Assembly (NCBI GenBank): GCA_014360755.1
Contig: JACIWX010000002.1
Span: 395,988 to 459,987 of the forward strand
Source of the DNA: Chloroflexota bacterium
GTDB lineage: Bacteria > Chloroflexota > Anaerolineae > UBA2200
Direction of reading: 5' to 3'
Length of the DNA stretch: 64,000 nucleotides
Shown one piece after another: positions 55,979-64,000 of the stretch (position 1 is its first letter; every line of letters begins with the position of its first letter). The notes beneath the pieces are model-generated. The model saw nothing but the letters and a program-made list of their open reading frames with translations, did no database searches and was not told the origin of the DNA. The position numbers and the translations under genes were made by a program.

Positions 55979-56671
55979 ATGCAGAGACTTGCTAGGTGGG
56001 TGCGGCACATGCGAAAACTACTCCTGGGTTTTTTGATGCACTTGTCGGCAGTCCCCGGGGTGGGGTGGTTTACCGTGCGGTTAGCAGAGATTATCGTTGG
56101 GCCGTACAAAGATCGGCGGATTCTGGCGCTGGTAACTCCTCGACCCTATATCTCGTCTCACGCTCAGATCAAATGCCCCAATCTACGGCTTGGGCGGAAC
56201 TGTTTCATTGACGAACGAGTAACCATTTATGCCCATCATGACGGCGGCGAGGTGCGCTTGGGCGATCGCGTACATGTATACCGGGATACGATCATCGAAG
56301 TTGGAGCAGGAGGCAGTGTCATTATTGGCGATAATACGCATATTCAGGCAGCCTGCAATATTAAGGGTTTCTTGGGCAGCGTTGTTATTGGCTGCAATGT
56401 GCAGATTGCCCCCCATTGTGCTTTCAGCCCCTATGAACACAATTTCGAAGACCGGAATAAGGCAATCAACGAACAGGGCATCCGCAGCGCAGGCGATATT
56501 GTGCTGGAAGACGATGTATGGCTTGGTTTGGGGGTTAAGGTGCTGGAAGGAGTCCGTATTGGCAAGGGTGCCGTGATTGGCGCTGGTGCTGTGGTGACCA
56601 AGGATATCCCAGCGTATGCGATTGCGGTGGGTGTGCCAGCGCACGTGATCCGCAAACGTGGTGAGGCGTGA
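55979..56671 (+). CDS. Hexapeptide-repeat acyltransferase
   Basis: A 230-residue left-handed beta-helix enzyme. Hexapeptide repeats run from about residue 60 to 215 (LRLGRNCFIDERV, VRLGDRVHVYRDT, IIGDNTHIQAAC, IVLEDDVWLGLGVKVLEGV, RIGKGAVIGAGAVV). The APHCAFSPYEHNFEDR loop holds the expected catalytic His. Similar proteins O-acetylate sugars (WcaF, NodL type). The N-terminus has a weakly hydrophobic stretch. GGGGAGTAAGGA precedes the ATG. It would acetylate or acylate a glycan of this cluster. Confidence 0.86.
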   Translation: MQRLARWVRHMRKLLLGFLMHLSAVPGVGWFTVRLAEIIVGPYKDRRILALVTPRPYISSHAQIKCPNLRLGRNCFIDERVTIYAHHDGGEVRLGDRVHVYRDTIIEVGAGGSVIIGDNTHIQAACNIKGFLGSVVIGCNVQIAPHCAFSPYEHNFEDRNKAINEQGIRSAGDIVLEDDVWLGLGVKVLEGVRIGKGAVIGAGAVVTKDIPAYAIAVGVPAHVIRKRGEA

Positions 56672-56698
56672 AAGATCTGTAATGTCTGCTTATTGTGC

Positions 56699-56732
56699 TT
56701 TTCATAAGTTTTTCATTTTAGATGGATACAAT
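56699..56732 (+). promoter_or_regulatory. PhoB-box-like promoter of the methyltransferase gene
   Basis: TTTTCAT occurs at 56699-56705 and 56710-56716, an 11-bp period. Exactly 10 bp later is TACAAT (56727-56732). The first two ATG codons of the open frame (56722 and 56731) overlap or precede this -10, so the true start must be the ATG at 56752, which has AAGAAGGTG upstream. The geometry is identical to the promoters at 18884 and 41223. Confidence 0.6.
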
Positions 56733-56751
56733 GGACTCCAAAGAAGGTGAC

Positions 56752-57660
56752 ATGCTGGAATACGTTCGTTGCAATCTCTGCGGTGCTGATAATACAGAGC
56801 CAGTGGCTGAAATCGAGGGCTTTCACATCGTGCGCTGTCGTCAATGTGGCCTAATCTATGTCAATCCACGCTACCGTGAGGATTTTCTGCAACAGCTCTA
56901 TACCGCCGAGTACTATGACCATGATGGCATCCGAAATGGGCAGGCATTCTTCGGTTATGAGGATTATATCGCCGATGAGGAGAATATTCGAATCACCTTT
57001 GCCAAGCGCTTGAGAACCATCGAGCGATTTGTGAACAAAGGTAGATTGCTGGATGTTGGTTGTGCCACTGGTTTTTTCCTTGATCTGGCACGTGCCAAGG
57101 GATGGGAGGTGGTCGGTAGTGAGGTATCCGAATTTGCCGCGCAATATGCGCGTGAAAAGTTTGGTTTAGAGGTGCACCTGGGAGCGCTGAGGCAGTTGCA
57201 TTTTGCACCAGAGGCATTTGACGCGGTAACGATGTGGGATGTGATCGAGCACGTGGCTGATCCCATGGGGGATTTGCAGGAGGTTTGGCGCATTCTGCGC
57301 GAAGGCGGGTTGCTTTCCCTGATCACGCCGGATAGTGACAGTCTCGTGGCTCGCTTGTTGGGTAAGCGTTGGGAAGAATTACGCCGCGTGCGTGAACACA
57401 TCTACTTCTTTTCCCGGCGGACGATCACCGAGATGTTGCGCCGAGCGGGTTTCGAGGTGTTGAGGATAGAAAGCGCTGATAAGGTTTTCTATTTGGGCCC
57501 AGCGATGGAGCGGCTGAAATATTACACCTGGGATGGAGTGCTGACGAAGACGGCTACTCACCTGGTCTACAAACTGGGCTTGGACAGGATACGTATCAAC
57601 ATTAATCCGTTCACCAAGATCGCTGTTTATGCACGTAAGCGAACCGAGACCTCGCTTTAA
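56752..57660 (+). CDS. SAM-dependent methyltransferase with N-terminal zinc-ribbon-like motif
   Basis: A 302-residue enzyme. The N-terminus has two cysteine pairs, RCNLCG and RCRQCG (residues about 6-33), forming a likely zinc ribbon. A class I methyltransferase follows with LLDVGCATGFFLDLARAKG, WDVIEHVADPMGDLQEVWRIL and LREGGLLSLITPDSDS. It is of the Methyltransf_23 type often found in sugar and polyketide pathways; such enzymes commonly methylate NDP-sugars. I start at the ATG at 56752 because the promoter and the AAGAAGGTG ribosome site require it; the frame extends to 56722. The substrate is unknown. Confidence 0.85.
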   Translation: MLEYVRCNLCGADNTEPVAEIEGFHIVRCRQCGLIYVNPRYREDFLQQLYTAEYYDHDGIRNGQAFFGYEDYIADEENIRITFAKRLRTIERFVNKGRLLDVGCATGFFLDLARAKGWEVVGSEVSEFAAQYAREKFGLEVHLGALRQLHFAPEAFDAVTMWDVIEHVADPMGDLQEVWRILREGGLLSLITPDSDSLVARLLGKRWEELRRVREHIYFFSRRTITEMLRRAGFEVLRIESADKVFYLGPAMERLKYYTWDGVLTKTATHLVYKLGLDRIRININPFTKIAVYARKRTETSL

Positions 57661-57673
57661 GAGCATTCCTTCT

Positions 57674-57702
57674 TTGACGAATCATTGCCCACACAGTACA
57701 AT
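57674..57702 (+). promoter_or_regulatory. Sigma-70-type promoter of the dockerin-esterase gene
   Basis: TTGACG (57674-57679), 17 bp, TACAAT (57697-57702): each hexamer differs from consensus at one position. The start codon at 57763 lies about 60 bp after the -10. It does not carry the TTTTCAT repeats, so this gene appears to be controlled separately from the glycan operons. Confidence 0.7.
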
Positions 57703-57762
57703 GGAGCGTATGTCATACGTCTATTCAGTAGAGTAGTACCACTATTTGTCAGGAGAGGCTCA

Positions 57763-60700
57763 ATGACCAAGCCGTCTGTCCTTGTTATCATTGCCCTCGT
57801 TTTCACCGTGGGGCTGTGGCTGATAGTATCCTTCGCTGTGGCGAACCAAGCGGCAGCAGCAGTTGTCTTGCCTGTTCAGGCACAGCAAGGAGTATATACA
57901 GTGACCTTTCAATCTGGTGTGTCTCCTGCCGGATACAGTGGCGCGGAGGATGCCTTTATTAACTACTTTTCTGCAAATGAAAATCAAGGTTCTAGCGGTG
58001 AACTGTGGATTAGGAGCGATGGATGGCAACGCGCGCTGCTCAGGTTCGACTTGCAACAGCATATTCCAGGAGGCGTGCGCGTGCTTTCGGCGACGCTAAC
58101 CCTTCATGTCAACAGTAGGACGGCCTCAAACCGCGCACGTTTGCTATGCTACCAGGTATTGCAGCCCTGGATAGAGTCTCAAGTGACATGGAACAATGCT
58201 TCACAAGGAATACCCTGGACTGGAGGGGGTGGATGCGACGGGAACTCACGTTCTGATGTCCCCTCTTGCCAAACTGAAGTGAACATCCCCTCTGGGAACA
58301 TCGTGCTGGATCTGACCAGCTTGGTACAAGTGTGGGTCAATAACCCGGCAGAAAATTACGGATTTCTGCTGAAAGGGGAGACCATCGAAGGGAATGTAAC
58401 CTATAAATTCACCAGCGCCGACGGTACCCGTGACTATCGGCCCAAGCTGGTAGTGATGTACGAGGGTGCACCCCCGCTAGCCACGCCAACACCTACACGG
58501 ACGCCGACCAAAACGCCTACACCTTTCCCCCCAACGGTTATCACCTCAACCTTGGCTGATTGGCAATTTGATGCATGCCTGAAGGTTAGCCCGGAGAAGC
58601 CCGTATCCAATGAAGAGAGGATGGTGCTCATTTGGCAGGGGACTCCTTGGATGGCTGAACTGCGAATCACTTTTTGTAACAGCGAGAGTCCACAGCCGGT
58701 CTATCTCAATGGCCGGATGATCGGAACAGCACCAATCACCCCGACTGAAAACTGCGAATGCAACGAAGAACAGCGCCGTGGCTATCAAGCGAGATTTGAA
58801 ATAGACCCCCACTTGATTGATCCTGGGCCAAGTTATATCAATGTGATTACGATTACCAATGAGGCAAACTCCTGGGACCGCATCAAAGCCTATGGAGCCC
58901 ACATTATCCTTAGCGGAGATATCACAGGCGCGACACGCTCTTATTTCGATTTCTCCTACGATTTTGATGGGACGCCCATAAAGGGGGCGGTGCAAATCCC
59001 AATTGGCTATAATCCAGATGTAGCTACCCCTTTGCTTATCTCGGTGCCTGGCACTGGAGAGGACAAAGACCATGGTCTAATCAGATATGCAGTGCGTGCG
59101 AACGAGATGGGCTGGCTATTGGCTTCTCTGGATATGCGTAAGGGATGGAGCAGCCCTTCCGCCTCACGAGCCAGGACGCCTTCTCTGGCTGTACAGCACG
59201 ATATTATCAAGCTCTTGCAGTATGTGCAGGCTAATTACAATGTAGACCGGACGCGGGTCTATATCGCGGGCTTTTCAACTGGTGGAGGCATTGCCGCCAC
59301 TGTAGCGGCGAAGTATCCGGATGTTTTCGCAGGGGTTATTGATTACGCAGGTGTGACAAACTATGCCGAGTGGTATCAGGAACGGGGAGACCTGGCTGAT
59401 GTATTGAATCGCGAATTCAATGGCACTCCAGATGGGAATTTTGAGTATGCGCGTAGATCTAGTCGTTTGTTGGCACGCAATTTGCAGTATGTGGCGATGC
59501 GTATTGTGCATGGCACGGCGGATGATCGGGTGCGCTTTAGCCAGTCATCCCTGATGTACAACGAAGCGATGCCCTTATTCTATGACCCGGCGCTCACCTT
59601 CAAGGAATTTTATCCGCATTTGGGAGGGCACACTCCTGAACTCCCTGGAGTAAGCGAAACAGACCTGCTATTCCTGTCCCATCATCACCTAGTGGAGAAT
59701 CCACGTGAACTGAAAATCATTACCGATGAAGGCAAAAGTTACTACTGGCTTCGGGTGGATAAGATGAATACCTCATCCACCGCATGGCGGGGTTGGGTGG
59801 AGATCGAAGCCAGGTATGACCTCGAGAGCAGCACCATTTGGCTGAATGCGAAGGAAGGGGATTTTGCGGAAGGCAAGCCACTTACGGTCACGCTCGATTT
59901 GTCAAAGATGGGCTTGGACGTTGCTATCCCATATGATATCGAAGAATACGATGACCGGACCGGTGATTTCTCTTTCCGCTCGGCAGTTGTGCCTACTGCA
60001 GGCAAGCTGATCCTGACGGTGCCGCGGAACGCGTTGGGATACGTAGCCCGTCGGTACGTGATCTCTCCGGCAATTGGCCGAGAGTTGAAAGTCTTGCGCT
60101 TGCAACAGGGAACAGAGGGCTACACAGGAACGAAGGATACCTACATCACCGCGTGGGCGGGCGAAGGTCCTGAGGAGCCCCATGGTTCATCAACTAGATT
60201 GCTTCTGGGTTATGATGCACGGCGCAAAGCGTTGCTCAAGTTCGATTTAAGCGCTGTTCCTGCTGGCATAGAGGTAAAAGCAGCCAAGTTAACTGTAAAC
60301 CTATTAGAGAGCAAGAGTTCCAATATCAGTATCAGTGCGTATGAAGCGCTCCGTCCCTGGCAGGACAGCGAGGCAACCTGGCAGTGGGCAACTAGGAGTG
60401 AACGCTGGGGCAGCCCAGGAGCAGAAGGCTCTGGCGACCGCGCATTCACTCCAGTGTATACGGTGGAAAATGTAAGGGCAGCGGGTGCTTATACCTTCAA
60501 TCTGAAGTCTTTAGTGGAACGCTGGCTTGCCACGCCTACTAGCAACCAAGGAGTGGTCCTGATCGGCGGTGGGGCTTATACGGCGGACAGTTATCCCTTG
60601 GCTTCAGCGGAATACAGCGATGTCAGCAAGCGCCCTCTGCTGGAAATATGGTATATGGAGCCATTGCCTACGCCGATTGCTACTCCGAGTCCAACCAAGA

Positions 60701-63555
60701 CGTCCACTCCCACCCCCACCATGACGCCTACGCCGACTATGCCAGGTCCTACTCCTACAGCAGTAGCAACTGCTAGCCCCACATTTTCTCCTACGCCTAC
60801 GCGGACGCCAACCCAGTTTTTTGTCCCTACCGTACTAACTTCGACTGCGTCAGGATGCATGGAGATAACCCCTGATCCAGTTGGGCGTACTGTGCAAAAG
60901 GCTGACTCGCGGATGTTACTCATCTGGCAAGGGACGATTACGTCAGCCCGCCTTGTTCTTCCATCTTGCGGTGTCAAACAGGGTGTGCATCACACGGTTT
61001 ACCTGAACGGGCAGCCAGTAGTTCAAGTTGCTGATGACGTGTTCAATACCTGCATCTGTTATAGCAGTGGGCAAACAGTAACCTACCCTCTAAGCAATCC
61101 GAATGTCGTATTGAGTGGATGGAACTATATCAGTATCACCAATGATGCGGATGTAACAGATGGCTGGCTGGCTCACAGTGCAAGGTTGGTTATTGAGGGT
61201 AATTTGGCTGGAACTACCATTCGTGAGTTTACGTTTACTAGTACGTACGATGGAAGCACGCGCCGCGCTGTTTATCAGTTGCCCATTGTCCACAATCCTG
61301 GCCGACCTATGCCCTTATTGGTCTCTGTAGGCGGCATTGGAGAGGGGAAATGGGGAGCGCTTTATCGTTATGCCGAGCGCGCGAATGCCAGAGAATGGTT
61401 GCTGCTGGCACCAGATATCCGTTCTGCGGCAGCGAGTGAGGGAGGTCGCACCGCCTCGCTTCAGGTACAACATGATATCCTAGATGCTATTGACCATTTG
61501 CTGGCTGATCCCAGCTTGAATATAGACCGGACGCGAATCTATTTGAGTGGCTTCTCCGTAGGGGGAGGCATCGTGGCTACTGTGGCGGCAAAGTATCCCC
61601 ATAGGTTCGCAGCAGTTGTGGATTGGGCTGGCCCAACCGATCTCAAGGAATGGGCACAGCAACGACCGTCGGTGGAGCCTTCGCTGATCAACGATATAGG
61701 TTGTCCATTTTCTGGACCCGGGATGTGTCCTTTGGAGTGGACACGGCGTTCTGCACGCTCTATGGCGCAGAATTTGAAACATGTGGCTATGGCTGTCGTT
61801 CACGGCCGGAATGATACGCGGGTGCCGTTTGCACAGTCATGGGACTTTTATCAGCACATGCAGAGCTTTTTCGTCCCAGAGGACTATCATAAGTTATTCA
61901 TCTGGCATGATGGTGACCATGTGGACTGGTTGCCGGAGTTTGATGACCTAGGTTTTATGGCGAATTTCACCTTAAATGCCAACCCCACAGATATCACCAT
62001 CCGAGCTGACGAAAGCAAGGATTATTATTGGGTGCGCATTCTGCAAAAGGATTGGAACGGCAATTGGGCGGATGGCTTTAGCAGTATAGTGGCCAGTTAT
62101 GATATGGCTACGCGTGTGATTTCGGCGACCATTATGGATGGGCGTGCTTTCCGAGAGGGCAATCTGCCTTTAGACGTCAGTTTTGACCTGCGAGCAATAG
62201 GTTTTGATCCGTATGCTAGTTATACAGTGGAGGATTCCAATGTGGCGACGGGGGATTTTGCATTGCGCACCGTCTCGCCCGTGAATGGCTACTTGACTGT
62301 ATCCTTGCCGCGCGATCGTTTGGGCAAGGTGCACCATCAATACTTGATTTATCCCTCTACTGCCCCTGAGCTATTCAGTAGGACGTTGCAACAGGGGGTT
62401 GCTGGTTACTCAGGTGCAATGGATACGTATATTGACCGCTACAACCCAACCACTAACCATGCGACTAGTCCAGAGTTAAAAGTCAACAATGGAGGGAGTT
62501 TGCTGAGTCTATTGAAGTTTGATCTCAGCAGCATTCCTCGTGATGCGCTGATTAAGCAGGCGTTTTTGACCATTTATCTTGGGAATACGCCATCTAATGC
62601 GCTTGAGGTAAGCCTTTATTCCCTGCTGACACATTGGGTGGATAGGGAGGCTACCTGGCAGCAAGCTGCCCAAGGTGTGCCCTGGACGGCGCAGGGACAA
62701 GGTGCGGATGGCAGTGGCTATTATTCTCCAACGCCGATCGCTGTAGTCACGAACGTGCGTGAGAGCGGTGTTTACACTTTCAATGTGAAATCAGCGCTCC
62801 AAAATTGGCTGACAGGGGCATTGCCGAACGAAGGCTTTTTGATTTCAGGGCCGCGAGGGGGCGGTTCTGGCGCAGAGCATTATCGCTTTGCCTCATCAGA
62901 AGCCTCCGATGCAAGTCGTAGGCCCAAATTGCAGGTGCTTTATATGCTGCCCACGCCGACGCCGACACCGACATACACGCCGACAGCTACACCTACACCA
63001 ACCAATACGCCTACTCCTACACCAACTAACACTTCAACTCCGACACCCACGTCCACGCCTACGGTTACTCCTACACTGGCCACTACGCCTACGCCGACGG
63101 CTACTCCTAGTGCCTCGGCAACCCCTTCGTGTACGCTTCGGGGGACTGTTACTTTGCAACGGCCTGACAAACCAGCTCCGGATCCAAGCTGGGTAGTCCA
63201 GTTGACCGTGACCGTTGGAACTAGTCAGTATGTGACTTTTACTGATGAGAGGGGAAATTTCACACTCTCTGGTTTAACGCCGGGGGTTTATAACATACGA
63301 GTGAAGGGTAGCCATACCCTTTCCAACTTCAGGAGCAATGTAACCTTGAATACTGGCTGGAATGAAGTAGATTTTGGTATGCTCAAGGAAGGCGATGCGA
63401 ATAATGACAACTGTGTTTCTATCATTGATTTTTCCATTTTGGCCAATGGTTTCTTCCCTCGCTTCGACCCCCGTGCCGATTTCAATCACGACGGAGTAGT
63501 CAATATCATTGATTTCTCTCTATTCAGAGGGAACTTTGGCCTATGCGGTCAGTAA
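57763..63555 (+). CDS. Giant secreted protein: two esterase domains, three DNRLRE modules, dockerin
   Basis: A 1930-residue exported protein with a signal peptide (MTKPSVLVIIALVFTVGLWL, cleaved near residue 30); the ATG at 57763 has AGGAGAGG upstream. Order: DNRLRE module (about 43-232), Thr-Pro linker, beta domain, esterase domain 1 (about 390-646), beta domain, DNRLRE 2 (about 777-964), linker, beta domain, esterase 2 (about 1163-1400), DNRLRE 3 (about 1540-1728), long Thr-Pro linker, a CnaB-like domain and a dockerin (GDANNDNC and DFNHDGVVNIIDFS, two calcium-binding loops). Esterase 1 has Ser505 (GFSTGGG), Asp588 and His623; esterase 2 has Ser1265 (GFSVGGG). Possibly cleaves polymeric esters and docks to a cohesin partner. 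Confidence 0.82.
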   Translation: MTKPSVLVIIALVFTVGLWLIVSFAVANQAAAAVVLPVQAQQGVYTVTFQSGVSPAGYSGAEDAFINYFSANENQGSSGELWIRSDGWQRALLRFDLQQHIPGGVRVLSATLTLHVNSRTASNRARLLCYQVLQPWIESQVTWNNASQGIPWTGGGGCDGNSRSDVPSCQTEVNIPSGNIVLDLTSLVQVWVNNPAENYGFLLKGETIEGNVTYKFTSADGTRDYRPKLVVMYEGAPPLATPTPTRTPTKTPTPFPPTVITSTLADWQFDACLKVSPEKPVSNEERMVLIWQGTPWMAELRITFCNSESPQPVYLNGRMIGTAPITPTENCECNEEQRRGYQARFEIDPHLIDPGPSYINVITITNEANSWDRIKAYGAHIILSGDITGATRSYFDFSYDFDGTPIKGAVQIPIGYNPDVATPLLISVPGTGEDKDHGLIRYAVRANEMGWLLASLDMRKGWSSPSASRARTPSLAVQHDIIKLLQYVQANYNVDRTRVYIAGFSTGGGIAATVAAKYPDVFAGVIDYAGVTNYAEWYQERGDLADVLNREFNGTPDGNFEYARRSSRLLARNLQYVAMRIVHGTADDRVRFSQSSLMYNEAMPLFYDPALTFKEFYPHLGGHTPELPGVSETDLLFLSHHHLVENPRELKIITDEGKSYYWLRVDKMNTSSTAWRGWVEIEARYDLESSTIWLNAKEGDFAEGKPLTVTLDLSKMGLDVAIPYDIEEYDDRTGDFSFRSAVVPTAGKLILTVPRNALGYVARRYVISPAIGRELKVLRLQQGTEGYTGTKDTYITAWAGEGPEEPHGSSTRLLLGYDARRKALLKFDLSAVPAGIEVKAAKLTVNLLESKSSNISISAYEALRPWQDSEATWQWATRSERWGSPGAEGSGDRAFTPVYTVENVRAAGAYTFNLKSLVERWLATPTSNQGVVLIGGGAYTADSYPLASAEYSDVSKRPLLEIWYMEPLPTPIATPSPTKTSTPTPTMTPTPTMPGPTPTAVATASPTFSPTPTRTPTQFFVPTVLTSTASGCMEITPDPVGRTVQKADSRMLLIWQGTITSARLVLPSCGVKQGVHHTVYLNGQPVVQVADDVFNTCICYSSGQTVTYPLSNPNVVLSGWNYISITNDADVTDGWLAHSARLVIEGNLAGTTIREFTFTSTYDGSTRRAVYQLPIVHNPGRPMPLLVSVGGIGEGKWGALYRYAERANAREWLLLAPDIRSAAASEGGRTASLQVQHDILDAIDHLLADPSLNIDRTRIYLSGFSVGGGIVATVAAKYPHRFAAVVDWAGPTDLKEWAQQRPSVEPSLINDIGCPFSGPGMCPLEWTRRSARSMAQNLKHVAMAVVHGRNDTRVPFAQSWDFYQHMQSFFVPEDYHKLFIWHDGDHVDWLPEFDDLGFMANFTLNANPTDITIRADESKDYYWVRILQKDWNGNWADGFSSIVASYDMATRVISATIMDGRAFREGNLPLDVSFDLRAIGFDPYASYTVEDSNVATGDFALRTVSPVNGYLTVSLPRDRLGKVHHQYLIYPSTAPELFSRTLQQGVAGYSGAMDTYIDRYNPTTNHATSPELKVNNGGSLLSLLKFDLSSIPRDALIKQAFLTIYLGNTPSNALEVSLYSLLTHWVDREATWQQAAQGVPWTAQGQGADGSGYYSPTPIAVVTNVRESGVYTFNVKSALQNWLTGALPNEGFLISGPRGGGSGAEHYRFASSEASDASRRPKLQVLYMLPTPTPTPTYTPTATPTPTNTPTPTPTNTSTPTPTSTPTVTPTLATTPTPTATPSASATPSCTLRGTVTLQRPDKPAPDPSWVVQLTVTVGTSQYVTFTDERGNFTLSGLTPGVYNIRVKGSHTLSNFRSNVTLNTGWNEVDFGMLKEGDANNDNCVSIIDFSILANGFFPRFDPRADFNHDGVVNIIDFSLFRGNFGLCGQ

Positions 63556-63622
63556 TATTCCTGCGGGAGACTTGTCCTGGGACGTTTTGCGATGGCCATG
63601 ATTTGTACTGGTAGAGGATGAC

Positions 63623-64000
63623 ATGAGAGTTTGTCTGGTTTATTCGGACGTTGGCGGGGTGGCGCACTATGGCGCCCGCAAATATTACCATGGCTTGGGT
63701 TACCTTTCCAGCGTGTTGAAGCAGGCAGGCCACGAAACTGCTTTGATTTACCTTTGGGCTGAGCCGAACAGAGAAGAATTTCTACAACGGGTTAGGAAAA
63801 TAGATCCAGCGCTCGTGGCTTTTTCGGCTACTACGCACCAGTTCCCTTATGTAGAGAAATGCGCTCGCTGGATCAAAGAGTCCCTGCCTGGGATATTGTG
63901 TATTGTTGGAGGCCCTCATCCCACCCTTGTACCGGAGGATGTTCTTGCGAACCCCGATTTTGATTTAGTTTGTGTGGGTGAGGGTGAGTATCCGTTGCTG
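63623..64000 (+). CDS. B12-binding domain radical SAM protein (cut by right edge)
   Basis: The visible 126 codons form an open frame from the ATG at 63623, with GAGGATG upstream, to the window edge. They read MRVCLVYSDVGGVAHYGARK, later HGLGYLSSVLKQAGHE, VGGPHPTLVPEDV and VGEGEYPLL, the cobalamin-binding domain seen in the genes at 19430 and 53647. The radical SAM half would lie outside the window. It starts 67 bp after the dockerin gene with no clear promoter between. Confidence 0.8.
   Translation, partial: MRVCLVYSDVGGVAHYGARKYYHGLGYLSSVLKQAGHETALIYLWAEPNREEFLQRVRKIDPALVAFSATTHQFPYVEKCARWIKESLPGILCIVGGPHPTLVPEDVLANPDFDLVCVGEGEYPLL

Noticed and set aside
57674-57702. Membership of the dockerin-gene promoter in the TTTTCAT regulon
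   Set aside because: No half-site at the required spacing scores well, and a normal TTGACG -35 is present.
62940-63170. Minus-strand Val/Gly-rich open frame, and the dense ACGCCTAC-type repeats considered as a CRISPR-like array
   Set aside because: The repeats encode the Thr-Pro linker of the dockerin protein, are irregular and have no unique spacers.

Overview
The window looks like a Chloroflexota chromosome, probably Anaerolineae or a relative. This is inferred from gene families and architecture, since no rRNA or ribosomal protein gene is present. The signs are many GT39-type membrane glycosyltransferases, secreted proteins with Thr-Pro linkers and DNRLRE modules, a secreted protein ending in an LPLI-type motif, and B12/radical SAM proteins scattered among glycosyltransferases. 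I saw no tRNA, rRNA or CRISPR array.

Layout. (1) Positions 3-995 hold the end of a GT39-like membrane protein. (2) Positions 1002-7334 on the minus strand hold two GT2 glycosyltransferases, surE, a nitroreductase, ilvE with its own near-consensus promoter, ruvB, and a queH that carries an extra N-terminal domain resembling the PLMP/RRXRR domain of IscB. (3) Positions 7335-7674 hold divergent promoters and a 130-bp MITE-like element with 14-bp perfect inverted ends. (4) Positions 7675-18729 on the plus strand encode a PhoB/OmpR-type response regulator, a 1657-residue repetitive surface protein, a membrane TPR protein, a BNR-type propeller protein and a GAF-PAS histidine kinase. (5) Positions 18975-57660 form a plus-strand island of about 39 kb for cell-surface glycans. 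It contains twelve GT39-type or similar polytopic membrane proteins (one broken), GT2 polyprenyl-phosphate sugar synthases, an ArnE-like flippase subunit, a DUF2304 protein, a sugar nucleotidyltransferase, epimerases, a deacetylase, an acyltransferase, methyltransferases and four radical SAM proteins. (6) Positions 57763-63555 encode a 1930-residue secreted protein with two esterase domains, three DNRLRE modules and a C-terminal dockerin. A fifth radical SAM gene runs off the right edge.

How it may work together. Cytosolic GT2 enzymes charge polyprenyl phosphate with single sugars. The small ArnE-like protein could help flip these lipids. The GT39-type proteins would then transfer the sugars outside the membrane. 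Thr-Pro-rich linkers in three neighbouring exported proteins are plausible acceptors.

The most interesting signal is regulatory. Three promoters in the island (upstream of 18975, 41331 and 56752) share one geometry: a 7-bp element like TTTTCAT repeated at an 11-bp period, then exactly 10 bp, then a -10 hexamer. That is the layout of a PhoB box. A PhoB/OmpR-type regulator is encoded next door, so I propose one regulon. Other points worth checking are the QueH fusion, a stand-alone IS630-type DNA-binding protein heading the main operon, a GT2-methyltransferase fusion, and a glycosyltransferase gene interrupted by two in-frame stops seven codons apart.
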